This document shows positions 30,135 to 31,337 of a DNA stretch of 31,337 bases, in pieces (the stretch's first letter is position 1; every line of letters starts with the position of its first letter). The DNA lies in IMG/VR virus record IMGVR_UViG_3300031601_001447, positions 1 through 31,337 of that record; one strand, given 5' to 3'. This DNA comes from a virus. The position numbers and the translations under genes are program-made. The notes under the pieces were generated by a model, which saw only the letters and a list, made by a program, of their open reading frames with translations, did no database searches and was not told the origin of the DNA.

Positions 30135-31337
30135 TTATGCTACGTCTAATTGATAAACTGCGTCCTCGTGCATCAAGACGGGTAAACCCTTGTCCTCGAC
30201 CCGCACAAACACTCCATCGGGATCCTCCGTTGTCCAACGATCAACCTGCTGTCCCCATTTTCTGGAAAGCGTATGGGGTGCCTTCATGAACTCGGCAATC
30301 GGTTCTCCGTCCACATTATCCGCCCACATAATGAATTTATCCGTGGGAACAAACTTTTTCGTCATATAGACCAAATCTTCAGTGGCCTTGTAAGCCGAAG
30401 AAAGCGTGCCAGTGCAGGTTATGGTTCCTGCATTCGTGTCTATCGAAGCGATGGTTAAGGTTTCAGTTGTATTTGCCGAAACATCCAGGCAAGTCAAAGT
30501 TCCGCCCACCTCAAAATCGGTGGTGTTATCGACATAAGCTGTCGGAGAGGCACCGGCGGCCAGGGCTGCGGTCAGGAACGACCGAATCTGAAACGCCTCG
30601 TCATACAAGTGCATATTCTGAATACCGACCAGGCTGCCAATCACACCTAACGGATTCTGGAACAGATCCCCATCGCCATAAGACGACTTCGAAAGAAGCG
30701 TCTGGATGGTATCGTCGAAGATCATGTACTTCAGAACTTCCGTGGTGAATATGGCATGGTTCAACACACCGGCATTCGCATTGCTAATCACAAGTTTTGC
30801 GGCAAAAATGTCCTGAGCGATGTCTCGCTTGGTTCCATCACTCCACTTGTAATCAACTCCCAATGAAACCTTGTTGTCGTCCGGGATGCCGTAATCCAAT
30901 GTAATGTAGGCGCCCGTATAATCCTCATACGTAAACCCGTCATTACAAAGCATCTGAGCAAACATCCACTCTTTTCTGCGGTACGCCCGGTTACTAAGGT
31001 TCCTCACCTGATTGCCCAAAGTCCTTGTGGCCTTTTGGTACATACGGTCGGTTCCAACCTGCCGGATGTTGTTCAAGAAAGAACTCCCAAAATAGGTTCG
31101 TTCCTTCCAGAACGCAGCCTGAGCAGAATTAAGTCCACTGCCCGGCACTACCGCATCGGGAGCCGCGGCATCTTCAGCCGCAAACGGGGTTAATCCCCTG
31201 CTACCAATCTGAGACTCCCACTCAATGTTATCCGATTCATACTGCACTTCATTGAACATCTTTTGCAGAATCAGATTAGGCGGGGTCATGTACTTGGTAA
31301 CGAGCTTGTTTAATACTGTCAGCCGTAAGGCTGGTAT
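30135..31337 (-). CDS. Major capsid protein (gpE-like), 5' end outside window
   Basis: The frame is open without a stop to the right edge, giving 400 visible residues ending at 30135. An ATG at 31289 is in frame, but 16 codons upstream continue in frame ('IPALRLTVLNKLVTKY'), so the true start probably lies beyond the edge. The C-terminal region 'DKFIMWADNVDGEPIAEFMK', then 'GVFVRVEDKGLPVLMHEDAV', and the middle 'VLKYMIFDDTIQTLLSKS' resemble the lambda gpE-type major capsid family (HK97 fold). A ~65-residue beta insertion ('GGTLTCLDVSANTTETLTI') may form a surface domain. It heads the visible late operon. Confidence 0.85.
   Translation of the reverse strand: MPALRLTVLNKLVTKYMTPPNLILQKMFNEVQYESDNIEWESQIGSRGLTPFAAEDAAAPDAVVPGSGLNSAQAAFWKERTYFGSSFLNNIRQVGTDRMYQKATRTLGNQVRNLSNRAYRRKEWMFAQMLCNDGFTYEDYTGAYITLDYGIPDDNKVSLGVDYKWSDGTKRDIAQDIFAAKLVISNANAGVLNHAIFTTEVLKYMIFDDTIQTLLSKSSYGDGDLFQNPLGVIGSLVGIQNMHLYDEAFQIRSFLTAALAAGASPTAYVDNTTDFEVGGTLTCLDVSANTTETLTIASIDTNAGTITCTGTLSSAYKATEDLVYMTKKFVPTDKFIMWADNVDGEPIAEFMKAPHTLSRKWGQQVDRWTTEDPDGVFVRVEDKGLPVLMHEDAVYQLDVA

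Overview
The window is a segment of a tailed-phage genome (Caudoviricetes), free or integrated. Every supported gene lies on the minus strand, so transcription runs from right to left. The gene order is the head-to-tail morphogenesis order of a long-tailed phage, probably a siphovirus: no sheath gene is visible, one tail-tube protein precedes a frameshifted chaperone pair, and then comes a 1475-residue tape measure. No lysis, replication, integrase, tRNA or rRNA gene is visible. The host cannot be named. The heptosyltransferase-like GT9 domain and the LPS-style sugar genes point weakly to a Gram-negative host.

Layout in transcription order. (1) Capsid and connector block, 31337-26663: major capsid protein (5' end outside the window), an accessory virion protein, a small structural-locus protein fused to a helix-turn-helix, and a head-tail connector. 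A GIY-YIG/NUMOD3 homing endonuclease and a small DNA adenine-type methyltransferase interrupt the block, which then ends with a putative head-closure protein. (2) Glycan cassette, 26645-10788, about 16 kb: eight apparent glycosyltransferase genes (one a GT4-GT9 fusion), four small SAM methyltransferases, two radical SAM proteins with apparent B12-type N-termini, a CDP-paratose-2-epimerase-like SDR, an HxGH cytidylyltransferase, a LicD-like phosphotransferase, a minimal sugar/alcohol kinase, a DUF2061 membrane protein and three small unknowns. (3) Neck and tail-completion block, 10791-8498: a newly read 56-residue zinc ribbon, a conserved small protein, an HK97 gp10-like protein, a newly read 48-residue ORF, two small unknowns, a tail terminator and a Com-like zinc finger. 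(4) Tail block, 8393-1: tail tube, tail-assembly chaperone with a -1 frameshift site (A AAA AAC), tape measure, a 14-codon micro-ORF, a distal-tail-like protein, and a large tail-tip/hub-like protein that runs off the left edge and carries two arrays of 18-bp in-frame repeats.

Translation is coupled almost throughout. Most junctions are ATGA, GTGA, TTGA, TGATG or TAATG overlaps, and many Shine-Dalgarno sequences lie inside the preceding gene. The only non-coding stretches over 50 nt flank the tail-tube gene: 8394-8497, with a perfect 6+6 dyad, and 7753-7808, with a strong hairpin. No stretch over 300 bases lacks a gene.

Main hypothesis: the cassette is a phage-encoded surface-glycan or virion-glycan decoration system expressed with the late structural genes. 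Kinase, HxGH cytidylyltransferase and LicD-like transferase together suggest addition of a phospho-alcohol (phosphocholine, phosphoethanolamine or phosphoglycerol type) to the glycan. That assembly of functions is inference. The individual family calls rest on visible motifs.
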